A DNA stretch of 64,000 nucleotides from Ferruginibacter sp. (GCA_025963635.1 JAOQAK010000075.1:124001-188000), one strand, 5' to 3'; positions 35,631 through 45,236 are shown, counted from the first letter of the stretch. Translations and numbers: made by a program. Notes: generated by a model not told the origin, from the sequence alone.

Positions 35631-36728
35631 ATGAAAGGATACAACTTCTCGAAATTTGATCCTAACCAAAATGGGAAATCACGTTTTGAACAATTACTGG
35701 ATATTTTTATGCAATTGCTCACCTATACCAATGGCGATGTGGGGGAAGCAATGCAGTGGATGAATGAACTGGATAAGGAATACAAGCTTACCCAAAACGA
35801 TTACGGGATGGGCGATTTTTATGAGGACCTGAAAGACAAGGGATACATTGATGAGAAAAGAGAAAATGGCGAAATAAAGATTACTTCCAAAACGGAACAG
35901 GGCATTCGCAAAAAAAGCCTGGAAGAGATATTCGGTAAATTAAAGAAAACGAAGCAGGGCAATCACAATACTTTTAAGCCCGGCGGCGGTGATGAGATTA
36001 ATCCGGAAACCCGGCCATTCCAGTTTGGTGACACGCTTGAACAGATTGATTTTACCAATTCGATCCGCAATGCCCAGATCAATCACGGAGTAGAGAGTTT
36101 CAGGTTACATGAAGATGACCTGGAAATTAGGGAAACCGATTTTAAATCGCAGACTTCTACCGTATTGATGATCGATATCAGCCATTCTATGATCCTATAT
36201 GGTGAAGACAGGATTACGCCTGCCAAGAAAGTGGCGATGGCATTAAGTGAACTGATACAAACGCGGTATCCGAAAGACACATTGGATATTGTTGTTTTTG
36301 GCAATGATGCCTGGACAATCGAAGTAAAGGATCTGCCTTATTTACAGGTGGGGCCTTATCACACCAATACTGTAGCCGGTGTAGAACTAGCTATGGATTT
36401 GCTTCGTAAAAGGAGAAATCCTAACAAGCAGATCTTTATGATCACAGATGGCAAACCAACATGTCTTAAAGTAGGCAAACGGTATTATAAAAACAGTTTC
36501 GGTGTAGACCGGAAAATATTGAACCGCTGTATGAGCCTTGCCACACAGTGTAAAAAGCTAAAAATACCAATAACAACTTTTATGATCGCCAGCGATCCTT
36601 ATCTGCAGAAATTTGTAACTGAATTTACAGAAACCAATAACGGAAAGGCCTTCTTTGCATCCCTCGATAAACTGGGTGCATTTATATTCAAAGATTTTGA
36701 AAGTGGGAAACGGAAGACGGTTTATTAG
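35631..36728 (+). CDS. VWA-domain protein, partner of the AAA+ ATPase
   Basis: A 365-residue protein with a hydrophilic N-terminal half and a von Willebrand A domain from about residue 165. The metal site is complete: DISHS (DxSxS) at VLMIDISHSM, a Thr in the middle region (NTVAG) and ITDGKPT at the third position. The gene pairs with the AAA+ ATPase at 37302-38822; such VWA/MoxR-type pairs are thought to act as metal-inserting or remodelling chaperones. Between the two partners sits a toxin-antitoxin pair. Cytoplasmic, no signal peptide. Confidence 0.9.
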   Translation: MKGYNFSKFDPNQNGKSRFEQLLDIFMQLLTYTNGDVGEAMQWMNELDKEYKLTQNDYGMGDFYEDLKDKGYIDEKRENGEIKITSKTEQGIRKKSLEEIFGKLKKTKQGNHNTFKPGGGDEINPETRPFQFGDTLEQIDFTNSIRNAQINHGVESFRLHEDDLEIRETDFKSQTSTVLMIDISHSMILYGEDRITPAKKVAMALSELIQTRYPKDTLDIVVFGNDAWTIEVKDLPYLQVGPYHTNTVAGVELAMDLLRKRRNPNKQIFMITDGKPTCLKVGKRYYKNSFGVDRKILNRCMSLATQCKKLKIPITTFMIASDPYLQKFVTEFTETNNGKAFFASLDKLGAFIFKDFESGKRKTVY

Positions 36729-36774
36729 AGCAATTATTAAACGCTAGTTTATAACTTCACATAAAACATATTTT

Positions 36775-37008
36775 ATGTCACTACCTGAGTTACAAAAAAA
36801 ATTGATTGATAAAATCAATAAAACCAACGATGCAGCTCTGCTTGAAGACATTTACAACTTCATTGGCGCAGATGAAGAAGTTGGCATTTATCAACTCTCT
36901 GACAACCAGTTGGCAGTAATTGAGCAATCGCAGCAGCAAATAAAGGATGGCAATCAGTTTACCAACGAAGAAGTAAATAAAGAGATAGACGAATGGTTAG
37001 GAAAATAA
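36775..37008 (+). CDS. Antitoxin of a RelE/ParE-type module
   Basis: A 77-residue acidic protein (MSLPELQKKLIDKINKTND) ending in EVNKEIDEWLGK. The C-terminal helix with NxEVNKEIDEW is typical of antitoxins next to RelE/ParE toxins in Bacteroidota. Its last 16 bases overlap the toxin start. It should wrap around and neutralise the toxin and repress the pair's promoter (family knowledge). Start ATG at 36775; the spacer from the VWA stop is 46 bp. Confidence 0.85.
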   Translation: MSLPELQKKLIDKINKTNDAALLEDIYNFIGADEEVGIYQLSDNQLAVIEQSQQQIKDGNQFTNEEVNKEIDEWLGK

Positions 37009-37292
37009 TCTGGTCGGGCAATGCAAAAAGTGACAAAATTGAAATTTTAAAATACTGGGTAGCCAGAAATAAATCAAATACTTACAGCAAAACGCTTGAT
37101 AAGCTTTTTAAAGAGGCCGTTAATCTTATTTCAAAAAACCCGGGCATCGGACATCTCACAAATAAAGAAAATGTGAAGGTGAAGATTACCCGGGATTACC
37201 TGATAGTCTACGAAGTAACTGACGATACCGTCTATATACTTGCCATTTTTGATGGACGAAGAAATCCTGAAGAGTTTCAAAAAAGAATTTAA
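36993..37292 (+). CDS. RelE/ParE-family toxin
   Basis: A 99-residue basic protein with the RelE/ParE fold pattern: MVRKIIWSGNAKSDKIEILKYW, a helix pair, LISKNPGIGHLT, then RDYLIVYEVTDDTVYILAIFDGRRNPE, where the final strand and Arg/Asp cluster are typical. ParE-like members target gyrase and RelE-like members cut mRNA on the ribosome; which applies here is unclear. It overlaps the antitoxin by 16 bp and is followed after 9 bp by the AAA+ ATPase gene, so the pair is embedded in the VWA-ATPase transcription unit. Confidence 0.87.
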   Translation: MVRKIIWSGNAKSDKIEILKYWVARNKSNTYSKTLDKLFKEAVNLISKNPGIGHLTNKENVKVKITRDYLIVYEVTDDTVYILAIFDGRRNPEEFQKRI

Positions 37293-37301
37293 TAGAAAAT
37301 A

Positions 37302-38822
37302 ATGAATAATAAAGCAAGCACATTAGGCGAACTAAAAAAACAGGGCTACATGTCGAGATCTATTAAAGATGAACTCCGTGAAAACCTAATAAAGAAAATC
37401 AAGGCGAAAGAAAATGCCTTCCCGGGAATTTTAGGCTATGAAGATTCAGTGATCCCGGATACAGAAAGAGCTCTACTATCACGGCATAATATTTTGTTTC
37501 TCGGCTTACGGGGACAGGCGAAAACCAGGATGGCAAGGCAAATGACGCAATTGCTGGATGAATATATTCCTGTAGTGGCTGGCAGTGAGATCAACGATGA
37601 TCCGCTAATGCCGATTTCAAGATATGCAATCGACCTTATTGAAACGCATGGTGATGATACGCCCATCAGCTGGCTACACCGCAACCAGCGTTATGGAGAA
37701 AAACTGGCTACCCCTGATGTGAGTGTCGCCGACCTGATCGGTGATATCGATCCTATCAAGGCCGCCAACCTGAAACTGAGCTTTGCTGATGAAAGGGTAT
37801 TGCATTATGGCATCATTCCCCGCAGCAACCGGAGTATTTTCGTGATTAATGAATTACCCGATTTGCAGGCAAGGATACAGGTTTCGCTCTTTAATATATT
37901 GGAAGAAGGTGATCTGCAGATCCGTGGGTTTAAATTGCGTTTACCGCTAGACGTAATGTTTGTATTTACCGCTAACCCGGAAGATTATACCAACAGGGGA
38001 AGTATCGTAACTCCGTTGAAAGACCGTATCGAAAGCCAGATTTTAACCCATTACCCCAAATCAATTGAAACGGCTCTCGCTATCACTGAACAGGAAGCGC
38101 ATATTTATGATGACCAATTGAAGCGGGTAAATGTAAGCGACCTTGTGAAGCGGCTGATAGAGCAGGTTTCCTTTGAAGCCAGGGGTAGCGAGTTTGTGGA
38201 TAAGAAAAGTGGCGTAAGCGCCCGCCTTACCATTGCGGCGTATGAGAATGCGGTAAGTGCGGCAGAACGACGGGCAATCATTAATGCGGAACAGCATACA
38301 CAGGTGTGGATCAGTGACCTGGTCGGGATCATCCCATCCATTACGGGTAAGATTGAACTGGTTTACGAAGGAGAGCAGGAAGGCCCTTACCAGGTAGCAT
38401 TCAATTTACTTGAAAAGGCCACCCGTACTATTTTCAGTCAATATTTCCCGAACCCTGATACGCTGAAAAAGAAAAAAGCAAAAGAAGCAATTGATGATAA
38501 TCCCTACAGGTCTATCACGCGCTGGTTTAACAGCGGAAATAATCTTGATGTGTTTTTTGAAACAAAAGATGCAGATAAAGTGCAGCTGTTATATAAAGTA
38601 GATGGTCTTCATGCGATTGTAAAAAAATATTTTAAAACGGCAAATGATAAAGAAAATGCCTTGTTGATGGAATTTGTTTTACATGGCCTGGCAGCTTTTT
38701 CACTCATCAGTAAAAAAGTTTTGGATGGCAAAATTGAATTTAAAGACCTGATGGGCAGTATGCTGAATATGGGCACTCAATCGTTTTCAGAAGAGGATTT
38801 CAATGACAGTGATTTTAATTAA
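37302..38822 (+). CDS. AAA+ ATPase, MoxR/ChlI-like (magnesium-chelatase subunit I type)
   Basis: A 506-residue AAA+ protein. Walker A is GLRGQAKTRMAR, Walker B region FVINELPDLQARIQVSLFNILEE (Asn-Glu in the acidic position, typical of this subfamily), and sensor 1 is FTANPEDYTNRG. The lid domain follows to about residue 330, with a long C-terminal extension not shared by MoxR. It is the likely partner of the VWA protein at 35631-36728, from which it is separated by the toxin-antitoxin pair. Function by analogy: ATP-driven remodelling of a target protein. A very strong hairpin follows the stop. Confidence 0.9.
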   Translation: MNNKASTLGELKKQGYMSRSIKDELRENLIKKIKAKENAFPGILGYEDSVIPDTERALLSRHNILFLGLRGQAKTRMARQMTQLLDEYIPVVAGSEINDDPLMPISRYAIDLIETHGDDTPISWLHRNQRYGEKLATPDVSVADLIGDIDPIKAANLKLSFADERVLHYGIIPRSNRSIFVINELPDLQARIQVSLFNILEEGDLQIRGFKLRLPLDVMFVFTANPEDYTNRGSIVTPLKDRIESQILTHYPKSIETALAITEQEAHIYDDQLKRVNVSDLVKRLIEQVSFEARGSEFVDKKSGVSARLTIAAYENAVSAAERRAIINAEQHTQVWISDLVGIIPSITGKIELVYEGEQEGPYQVAFNLLEKATRTIFSQYFPNPDTLKKKKAKEAIDDNPYRSITRWFNSGNNLDVFFETKDADKVQLLYKVDGLHAIVKKYFKTANDKENALLMEFVLHGLAAFSLISKKVLDGKIEFKDLMGSMLNMGTQSFSEEDFNDSDFN

Positions 38823-38878
38823 TATTAAATTTAAAGTTTACACCTTTTTGGAACGGTGTAAACTTTAAGTTTAATATT
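38821..38878. terminator. Long bidirectional hairpin terminator
   Basis: The left arm (38821-38844) and right arm (38855-38878) form a 24 bp stem with one mismatch and a 10-base loop TTTTTGGAAC. A T-rich tract is present on both strands. It lies exactly between the ATPase stop and the end of the convergent TonB receptor gene and can terminate both. Confidence 0.88.
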
Positions 38879-38889
38879 CCGAAGCGTTC

Positions 38890-41067
38890 CTACAGTTTTA
38901 GTTTGATTCCGCCGTTTACCACAAAGCCTTCTGTATGATTCCAGATATCATCAAAAACAGGCGCATTGTGGGGTGGGTTGACAACCGTCTTGTATTTGCT
39001 TTGGCGCTGGTCGGTGAAGTTTTCAAAATTTACATACAATGAAATCTTATTGACTGTTTTTTGCGCCATAAAACCAAATTCCCAAAAAGAAGGAACTGCA
39101 TTGCCGTTGTAAAGGGTTTGTGGGCCGGTAAAATAACTTTCCAGCCCCAATTTAAAATGGTCTTCTTTCTCGTACATCAATGCAAGGTTAACTTTGCTCT
39201 TTGGCAGTAAGGGTAAGAATTGGTTCCCGCTTAAGTAACCGGCTTTGGCATTGATGAGCGTATATCCAACAAATAATTTCAAATCTTTTTTGTAAATCAA
39301 TCTCCAGTTGCTTTCGATGCCATAGCTCATCGTGGGCTTTGCGGCATTAGCAAAATAATAGTCACCGGCATTGCCGGGTTGTAATACCAGCGGATTACGA
39401 ATGCGGGTGTAAAATAGCATCTCATTAATACTGATCTCCAGGTTCTCCAGTATAGTGGTTTTAAAACTGATATCCGCCGTTCCCCCAATACTTTTTTCGG
39501 CATTCACATTGCTTGAGGGTAATACATTCCGGTATTGCATCGATTCTGTTTGTTCAGTGAAAATAGTAGGCACCTTATACCCCAATCCTCCACTGATCCT
39601 TGAACTAAGTTGATCACTCATTTTGAAAAGGATAGATACCCTTGGTAGCGCAAAAACTTGACTTTTATTGTAAAGCGAATTTTTATGTTGCACATGGTCT
39701 ATTCGAAATCCACTCTCCATTTTAACGGCCGATGTAATATCCCAGGTATCCTGCAGGTAAATCCCCTTTGCAAAAGATTGTGCGTTTAGAGTAAGATCAT
39801 TTTCATGCTTAAACTTGTCGAAAACGAGGTTCACTCCGCTGATCACAGTATGATTTGAGGTATAAAAAATCATGGATAGGTCTGTAAAGCTGTTAACATT
39901 TGTTCCCGAAAAAGTAAAGCCCGGAATAAATATATGCCTGTCGAAAATGCTCACACTTTGTTTTACCCTGAGGGCATTGTTGTTTTCAAATTTCTTATCC
40001 AAACCAAGTGTAGTTGTGTTTCTTATGGTATTATTCTTTTCAAAATAAGTATGGCCTGTGTCGGGCCTGTTTTTTATCACTTCCATATCCCCGCCTATAT
40101 TTGTTCCCTTTGTAAAGCTGTTACCCAACCAAATTGTGGTAGAACTATTGGGATAATAAAAAAGCTGCGGGTTGATCGTAAAATTGTGGCTTTGGGGTAC
40201 TTCAGAAAAACCATCTTTATCAACATCATATTCCTTTTGCAAATTGATTGTGCCCAATAGCGTATAGCCCCATCTGCCACTTTTTTGAGCCCCGTAAGCA
40301 CCGAGGTTGGTTTGGCCAATATGAGATTGATTAAAAATAAAATCACCTTCGAACTTTTCCTTAGGTGTTTTGCTGATAAGGTTAACAACACCTGCAATTG
40401 CGCCACCACCATACAGTGTAGATGCGGGGCCTTTAATTACTTCTACCTGTTTAAGGTCCAGTGGAGGAATTTCCAAAATACTCAGGCCACTGGCGAAATT
40501 GCCAAAGGTTGGATATCCATCTTTTAACAGTTGGGTATATCGCCCATCCAAGCCCTGCATGCGTATGCTGGCATTGCCGGTAGCCGCAGATGTTTGCTGT
40601 ACCTGTAACCCGGTACTTTCATGCAACAGCATGGATATATTAGCTGGGCGCATGTTATTCTTTTCATCGAGCTCTTCGCCATCAATGGTTTCTATCCTGG
40701 TAGGTGTATTTTTTATAGTTCGTCCGGTCCTGGTACTCTGCACCACTACTTCATCTAGATCTTCATTATCAGTCGTCATTAGAATCACCAGGGTGTCTTG
40801 TGAAGACAGTGGGAAGTATATATTCATCGCAACTGTTGTGTATCCTGTGTGACTAAAGCTAATGGTCTGTGTCCCCAAAGGGATATTCAATAAAGTCGCC
40901 AGCCCGTTCTTATCAGTGAGCGTTCCGTTTTTTTTTGTTAAAGAAATATTTACGCCTGGCAGTAGTTCTTTTGAAACGCTATCTTTAGTGAGGACGGTAA
41001 TCACATTTTGTGCTCCCGCAGTATACACGAAAATCGAGGCAAGCAACAAGACAAATATTTTTTGCAT
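38890..41067 (-). CDS. TonB-dependent outer-membrane receptor
   Basis: A 725-residue receptor. It has a signal peptide (IFVLLLASIFVYTAGAQ), a CarboxypepD_reg-like domain (residues about 20-95, including PGVNISLTKKNGTLTDKNG), a TonB-box-like segment (DLDEVVVQSTRTG), a plug domain with VEVIKGPASTLYGGGAIAGVVNLISK, and a beta-barrel ending in GFVVNGGIKLKL with the typical C-terminal strand. It takes up a substrate using TonB energy. The DUF6660 gene lies 80 bp upstream on the same strand and that family is often linked to metal-related loci, so a metal chelate is a reasonable guess only. A strong terminator follows. Confidence 0.93.
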   Translation of the reverse strand: MQKIFVLLLASIFVYTAGAQNVITVLTKDSVSKELLPGVNISLTKKNGTLTDKNGLATLLNIPLGTQTISFSHTGYTTVAMNIYFPLSSQDTLVILMTTDNEDLDEVVVQSTRTGRTIKNTPTRIETIDGEELDEKNNMRPANISMLLHESTGLQVQQTSAATGNASIRMQGLDGRYTQLLKDGYPTFGNFASGLSILEIPPLDLKQVEVIKGPASTLYGGGAIAGVVNLISKTPKEKFEGDFIFNQSHIGQTNLGAYGAQKSGRWGYTLLGTINLQKEYDVDKDGFSEVPQSHNFTINPQLFYYPNSSTTIWLGNSFTKGTNIGGDMEVIKNRPDTGHTYFEKNNTIRNTTTLGLDKKFENNNALRVKQSVSIFDRHIFIPGFTFSGTNVNSFTDLSMIFYTSNHTVISGVNLVFDKFKHENDLTLNAQSFAKGIYLQDTWDITSAVKMESGFRIDHVQHKNSLYNKSQVFALPRVSILFKMSDQLSSRISGGLGYKVPTIFTEQTESMQYRNVLPSSNVNAEKSIGGTADISFKTTILENLEISINEMLFYTRIRNPLVLQPGNAGDYYFANAAKPTMSYGIESNWRLIYKKDLKLFVGYTLINAKAGYLSGNQFLPLLPKSKVNLALMYEKEDHFKLGLESYFTGPQTLYNGNAVPSFWEFGFMAQKTVNKISLYVNFENFTDQRQSKYKTVVNPPHNAPVFDDIWNHTEGFVVNGGIKLKL

Positions 41068-41147
41068 TGATAAAATTTAAATACTTAAAAAAATAAAGAC
41101 AATCGATCTCCATAATAATATTATGAGATGCTCTTTTTTATATTTTT

Positions 41148-41477
41148 TTAAATATACTTTGGCGGCTGCCAGATATTTCCGAAGAAGTTGAAGGAAAGTG
41201 AAATATCGTTATAGAAGAATTGCTGTTTTTGTTTGGGTAGGTATTTAGCTGTTTCCATATTACTGGAACGAGATACTGACCAAATTAAACTTACACAACA
41301 AGAGCAGCTGCAAAATGGATTACAGGTATTTCCATCCTCCGAATGGCTGCTCTGATCAGCAGTTGCCCGGCAAACTTTGTCTTTGGAACCGGAAATACTA
41401 TCCATACTGTCACTGCACGACATAAAGGGCAGTATTAAAATATAGAAGGCATAAAGTAGCATCAGCAGTTTCACCAT
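41148..41477 (-). CDS. DUF6660-like small Cys-rich protein
   Basis: A 109-residue protein with an N-terminal hydrophobic segment (LLMLLYAFYILILPFMSCSD) that could be a lipoprotein signal, followed by a His/Cys cluster (SSHSEDGNTCNPFCSCSCC) and a moderately hydrophobic tail. The pattern agrees with the DUF6660 family of Bacteroidota, which is usually encoded beside TonB receptors or heavy-metal efflux genes. The closely spaced Cys suggest metal binding (inference). It precedes the TonB receptor, with which it is probably co-transcribed. Confidence 0.75.
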   Translation of the reverse strand: MVKLLMLLYAFYILILPFMSCSDSMDSISGSKDKVCRATADQSSHSEDGNTCNPFCSCSCCVSLIWSVSRSSNMETAKYLPKQKQQFFYNDISLSFNFFGNIWQPPKYI

Positions 41478-41538
41478 GCAAAACTAATGCTTTTGTGCTG
41501 TGTGAATGGAAGCCTGTATAAACGTATCTTATTTGATA

Positions 41539-42543
41539 CTAAATAATATTCACTTCTCTTTCCAGCAGCACACCAAATTTATCATGCACACTGTTGATGA
41601 TCTCCGTGCTCAGCGAATAAATATCGCCCCCAGTTGCATTACCATAATTCACCAACACCAATGCTTGCTTTTCGTGGCATCCAACATCTCCCTTTCGAAA
41701 ACCTTTCCAGCCACATTGTTCTATTAACCAGCCTGCGGCCAATTTTATATTGCCACCAGGCAGCTCATAACCAACTATGTTCTGGAAATCATTCTTAAGT
41801 ACTTCAAACTGTTTTGAACCAATTTCAGGATTCTTAAAAAAACTTCCTGCATTTCCAATTACAGCCGGGTCCGGCAACTTGCTACGACGTATATTGACTA
41901 CAGCCTGCGAAATGGCGCGGATGCTCAATTCTGTAACACCCATCGCTTCAAGTTCCTTTTCAATTGCTCCATAGGATGTGTTGAAAACCGGGTGCTTGCT
42001 TAAACGAAAGCTCACATTTAAAATAACAAATTTGTTCCTAAATTTTCTTTTAAATACGCTCTCCCTGTATCCGAATTCACAATCTTTTAAGTTGAATGAA
42101 ACAAGCTTTTTTTCTTCCAGGTGAAATGCTTCCAGTTCAAAAAAGATATCTTTTATTTCAACGCCATAGGCGCCGATATTTTGCATGGGTGATGCACCTG
42201 TATTTCCCGGTATCAAAGAGAGGTTCTCCATACCTCCCCAATTGTTACTGATACAATGAAGTACTAATTCGTGCCAGTTAACTCCGGCGCCTGCTTTCAC
42301 GTACACATGTTCATCATCTTCCTTTAATTTTTCAATTCCAAGTATGTCATTTTTTAGAACAAGGCCGTCGATATTTTTAGTTAACAGGATATTGCTGCCA
42401 CCACCCAGGATGAAGGTTGATGGTTGGTTAACATCAAGTAGTTCGTTTAACTCTTCCAGGGTAGAAAAAGTTGAAAAATACCGGGCGGCGGCGTCAATCC
42501 CAAATGTGTTATACTTCTTAAGAGAAAAATTTTCTTCCAACAT
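41539..42543 (-). CDS. murB: UDP-N-acetylenolpyruvoylglucosamine reductase
   Basis: A 334-residue MurB that reduces the enolpyruvyl group of UDP-GlcNAc-enolpyruvate with NADPH in peptidoglycan synthesis. FAD-binding signatures are FILGGGSNILLT and SLIPGNTGASPMQNIGAYGVEI; the catalytic region has GSFFKNP (proton donor Ser) and the C-terminal LLEREV Glu. Length and motifs fit the E. coli-type enzyme. Start MLEENFSLKKYNTFGID is canonical. The priA gene is upstream on the same strand, with a 33 bp inverted-repeat element between the two. Confidence 0.97.
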   Translation of the reverse strand: MLEENFSLKKYNTFGIDAAARYFSTFSTLEELNELLDVNQPSTFILGGGSNILLTKNIDGLVLKNDILGIEKLKEDDEHVYVKAGAGVNWHELVLHCISNNWGGMENLSLIPGNTGASPMQNIGAYGVEIKDIFFELEAFHLEEKKLVSFNLKDCEFGYRESVFKRKFRNKFVILNVSFRLSKHPVFNTSYGAIEKELEAMGVTELSIRAISQAVVNIRRSKLPDPAVIGNAGSFFKNPEIGSKQFEVLKNDFQNIVGYELPGGNIKLAAGWLIEQCGWKGFRKGDVGCHEKQALVLVNYGNATGGDIYSLSTEIINSVHDKFGVLLEREVNII

Positions 42544-42557
42544 GATTAATGATTAAT

Positions 42558-42643
42558 CTGCTAATGTGTTAATTAGCTAATTTGCTAATTGAACAGTAGC
42601 CGATCGGCAAAATTAGCACATTAGCACATTAGCTAATTAGCTA
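42558..42643. repeat. Inverted repeat of GCTAAT octamers between murB and priA
   Basis: A 33 nt left arm (42558-42590) and a 33 nt right arm (42611-42643), both made of xxGCTAAT units with period 8, complementary with several mismatches around a 20 nt loop. The right arm ends one base before the priA stop codon. The same unit occurs at 30410-30484. Confidence 0.75.
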
Positions 42644-42644
42644 T

Positions 42645-45173
42645 TTAATTGGCATCCACATCGGCAATCATCACCACACTTTTAAATTGCTTTTCCGATA
42701 ATAGCAGGTTAAAATGATTTCTTATAACCTGCTTATATCTTTGAATAGCTCTCATATCCAGGGGAAGTTTAATCAATAACTCCATTAAATATTGATTGCG
42801 AACCCTTGCCACTACCGGCGTAGCGGGACCAACCACGAAATTGTGCAGATCTTTTTGCAGTGCGAGCGCCAGTTTGTGGGCTACTTCGTCTACAACTTCT
42901 TTTACTTTATGCTTTAATGTAATTTCTATGATCCGGCTAAACGGCGGATAAGCAAACTCCTGCCGGTTAAGTATTTCAAAGGCATACATTTTTTTGTAAT
43001 CGTGCTGCTGCACATATTGCAATATGGGATGATTTACCTGGGTGGCCTGTATCAGCACTTTGCCCTGCTCATCCTTCCGTCCTGCCCTTCCACTCACCTG
43101 CTCCATCAATTGAAACGCCCGCTCATTTACCCTAAAATCGGCAAAACTTAATAATCCATCTGCGTCCAATATACCCACAAGACTTACCTTTTCAAAGTCG
43201 AGTCCCTTCACCACCATTTGTGTTCCCACCAACACGTCTATACGCTGTTGCTCAAATAATTTGATGAGGTTGTCGTGCGATGATTTGCCCCTCACAGAAT
43301 CCACATCCATTCGTGCCACCCTTAGTTTTGGAAATTCCGCTTCAATCATCTCCTCGATCTTTTCGGTACCAAAATTTTTCTCCATCCAATTCAAGGATCC
43401 ACAGGCCGGGCATTCGGTAATTTTAGGATAGGTGGTGCCGCAATAATGACAGTGCAGCTTATTGGAATATTTATGCAATGTGAGGGTTACGTCACAATTT
43501 TTACATTGCGGAAGATACCCGCAGGTGCCGCATATCAGGTATGGCGCATACCCGCGCCTGTTTTGAAAAAGAATTACCTGCCTCCCATTATCCACCGTTT
43601 TTTGTATGGCTTCCTTTAATTGGGGCGACAACATTACTTTTCCTTTCTGTACTACTTTCCTGGTATCGATAATTTCTATTATGGGCAAATGAATCCCTCC
43701 AAAACGCTCATTCAGCTCAACCAATCCATATTTTCCTTTTTGAGCATTGAAGTAGGTTTCGATGGAAGGGGTAGCGCTCCCCATTAAAACCTTGGCATGA
43801 AAGAGACCGGCGTAAAATACGGCCGCATCTCTTGCGTTATACCTGGGAGCCGGATCCTGCTGTTTAAACGAAGCATCATGTTCTTCGTCCACTATTACCA
43901 GCCCCAGCTCTTTAAAGGGCAGGAACAGGGCACTGCGGGCTCCTAATATAATCCTGGTTTCACCTGTCTTAATCTTGTTCCACATTTCCACTCTTTCATT
44001 ATTATTAAATTTTGAATGATAGATGGCAATGTTTCCTCCAAAATGCAATTGAAGCCTGCGGATCATTTGTGCTGTGAGCGCAATCTCAGGCAAGAGGTAC
44101 AATACTTGCTTCCCGTGTTGGTAGTATTCTTCGATGAGTTTAATGTATAATTGGGTTTTGCCGCTGCTGGTGATGCCGTGCAATAAACAAACATTTTTAC
44201 TGATGAAGCTTTCCTTTACCTCCGCAAGGGCTTTCACCTGAGCATCATTCAAATTAAAATTGAGCTCCATTGATTTAGGCATTGCCTTGATCCGGTCTAT
44301 ACTCCGTTTCTCGATGTACAGTATCTGCTTGTCGGCAAGCCCTTTTAACTGTGCAGCGGTAGCGCCCGACTTCTTCAAAAGAGCGGATTGGGTTACCTCG
44401 CCTTCAGTTTTTGCGAGGTGTAAATAGGCTAATAGCAATTCCATCTGCCGGGGTGCTTTTGTCCAGTTATTGAGCAATTCACCTAAATCTTTTTCATTAT
44501 CATATGCGGGATTGAGTAAAATAAAATTCTCCATTTTACTTTTATACCGTTCACTTAATGCTTCCCATACGATGCAAACTTTTTTTTCGATCAGCTTTTT
44601 AATTACGGGATATACATGCGTGATGTCTAACACTTGTTGCACTTCCGTTAAATTCAATTGCTTTTTGATCAACAGTGCTTCGGCCACAACATATTCATCG
44701 CTGTCAAGGTCGGAAAAATCATCACCATATTCTTCATTGAATAACAAAATTGTTTCGCTGCTCAATTTAAAATGGGCAGGCAGTGCTGCTGCCATTACTT
44801 CCCCTTCGCTGCACATATAATATTCACTCATCCATTCCCATAATTTCAATTGCTGCTGAAACAACAACGGTTCATCGTCAAGAATATTGAGTATATCCTT
44901 CGTATGATAAGGAGGCGGCTCCGCACTAATGGATTTAACGATGCCTGCATATCTTTTGTTTTTCCCCAGCACCACTTCCACCCTGCAGCCTGGCTTGATT
45001 TTAAGGGCAAAGCTGTCAGGAACAGAATACGTATACACCTTTGGTAAAGCCAGTGGCAGGATCACCGCTGCATAACATGCCGCAATTCCCGGTAGTGATT
45101 CCTTGAAAGTATCCGTTGCCGCGGTACTTTTCACAGGCTCATCAAAAAGTGGTATTTGATTTTGATCATTCAT
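42645..45173 (-). CDS. priA: Primosomal protein N' (replication restart helicase)
   Basis: An 842-residue PriA, the 3'-to-5' helicase that reloads the replisome at stalled forks. Helicase motifs: GITSSGKTQLY (Walker A), VDEEHDASFKQQ (DEEH box), and GSATPSIETY. The zinc-binding region has eight Cys in CGTCGYLPQCKNC and CHYCGTTYPKITECPACGS. The N-terminal 3'-DNA-binding domain is at residues about 30-130. Length is a little above E. coli PriA (732). It follows plsC after 63 bp on the same strand. Confidence 0.97.
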   Translation of the reverse strand: MNDQNQIPLFDEPVKSTAATDTFKESLPGIAACYAAVILPLALPKVYTYSVPDSFALKIKPGCRVEVVLGKNKRYAGIVKSISAEPPPYHTKDILNILDDEPLLFQQQLKLWEWMSEYYMCSEGEVMAAALPAHFKLSSETILLFNEEYGDDFSDLDSDEYVVAEALLIKKQLNLTEVQQVLDITHVYPVIKKLIEKKVCIVWEALSERYKSKMENFILLNPAYDNEKDLGELLNNWTKAPRQMELLLAYLHLAKTEGEVTQSALLKKSGATAAQLKGLADKQILYIEKRSIDRIKAMPKSMELNFNLNDAQVKALAEVKESFISKNVCLLHGITSSGKTQLYIKLIEEYYQHGKQVLYLLPEIALTAQMIRRLQLHFGGNIAIYHSKFNNNERVEMWNKIKTGETRIILGARSALFLPFKELGLVIVDEEHDASFKQQDPAPRYNARDAAVFYAGLFHAKVLMGSATPSIETYFNAQKGKYGLVELNERFGGIHLPIIEIIDTRKVVQKGKVMLSPQLKEAIQKTVDNGRQVILFQNRRGYAPYLICGTCGYLPQCKNCDVTLTLHKYSNKLHCHYCGTTYPKITECPACGSLNWMEKNFGTEKIEEMIEAEFPKLRVARMDVDSVRGKSSHDNLIKLFEQQRIDVLVGTQMVVKGLDFEKVSLVGILDADGLLSFADFRVNERAFQLMEQVSGRAGRKDEQGKVLIQATQVNHPILQYVQQHDYKKMYAFEILNRQEFAYPPFSRIIEITLKHKVKEVVDEVAHKLALALQKDLHNFVVGPATPVVARVRNQYLMELLIKLPLDMRAIQRYKQVIRNHFNLLLSEKQFKSVVMIADVDAN

Positions 45174-45236
45174 TCAATATCGTTCAATTATATTTTTCTT
45201 AATCCTTTATACACCATACTTACTATACCTCTGCCA

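Noticed and set aside
37302..38822. sigma-54-type regulator
   Set aside because: AAA+ motifs are of the MoxR/ChlI type (GLRGQAKT, NELPDL); there is no GAFTGA loop and no DNA-binding helix-turn-helix.
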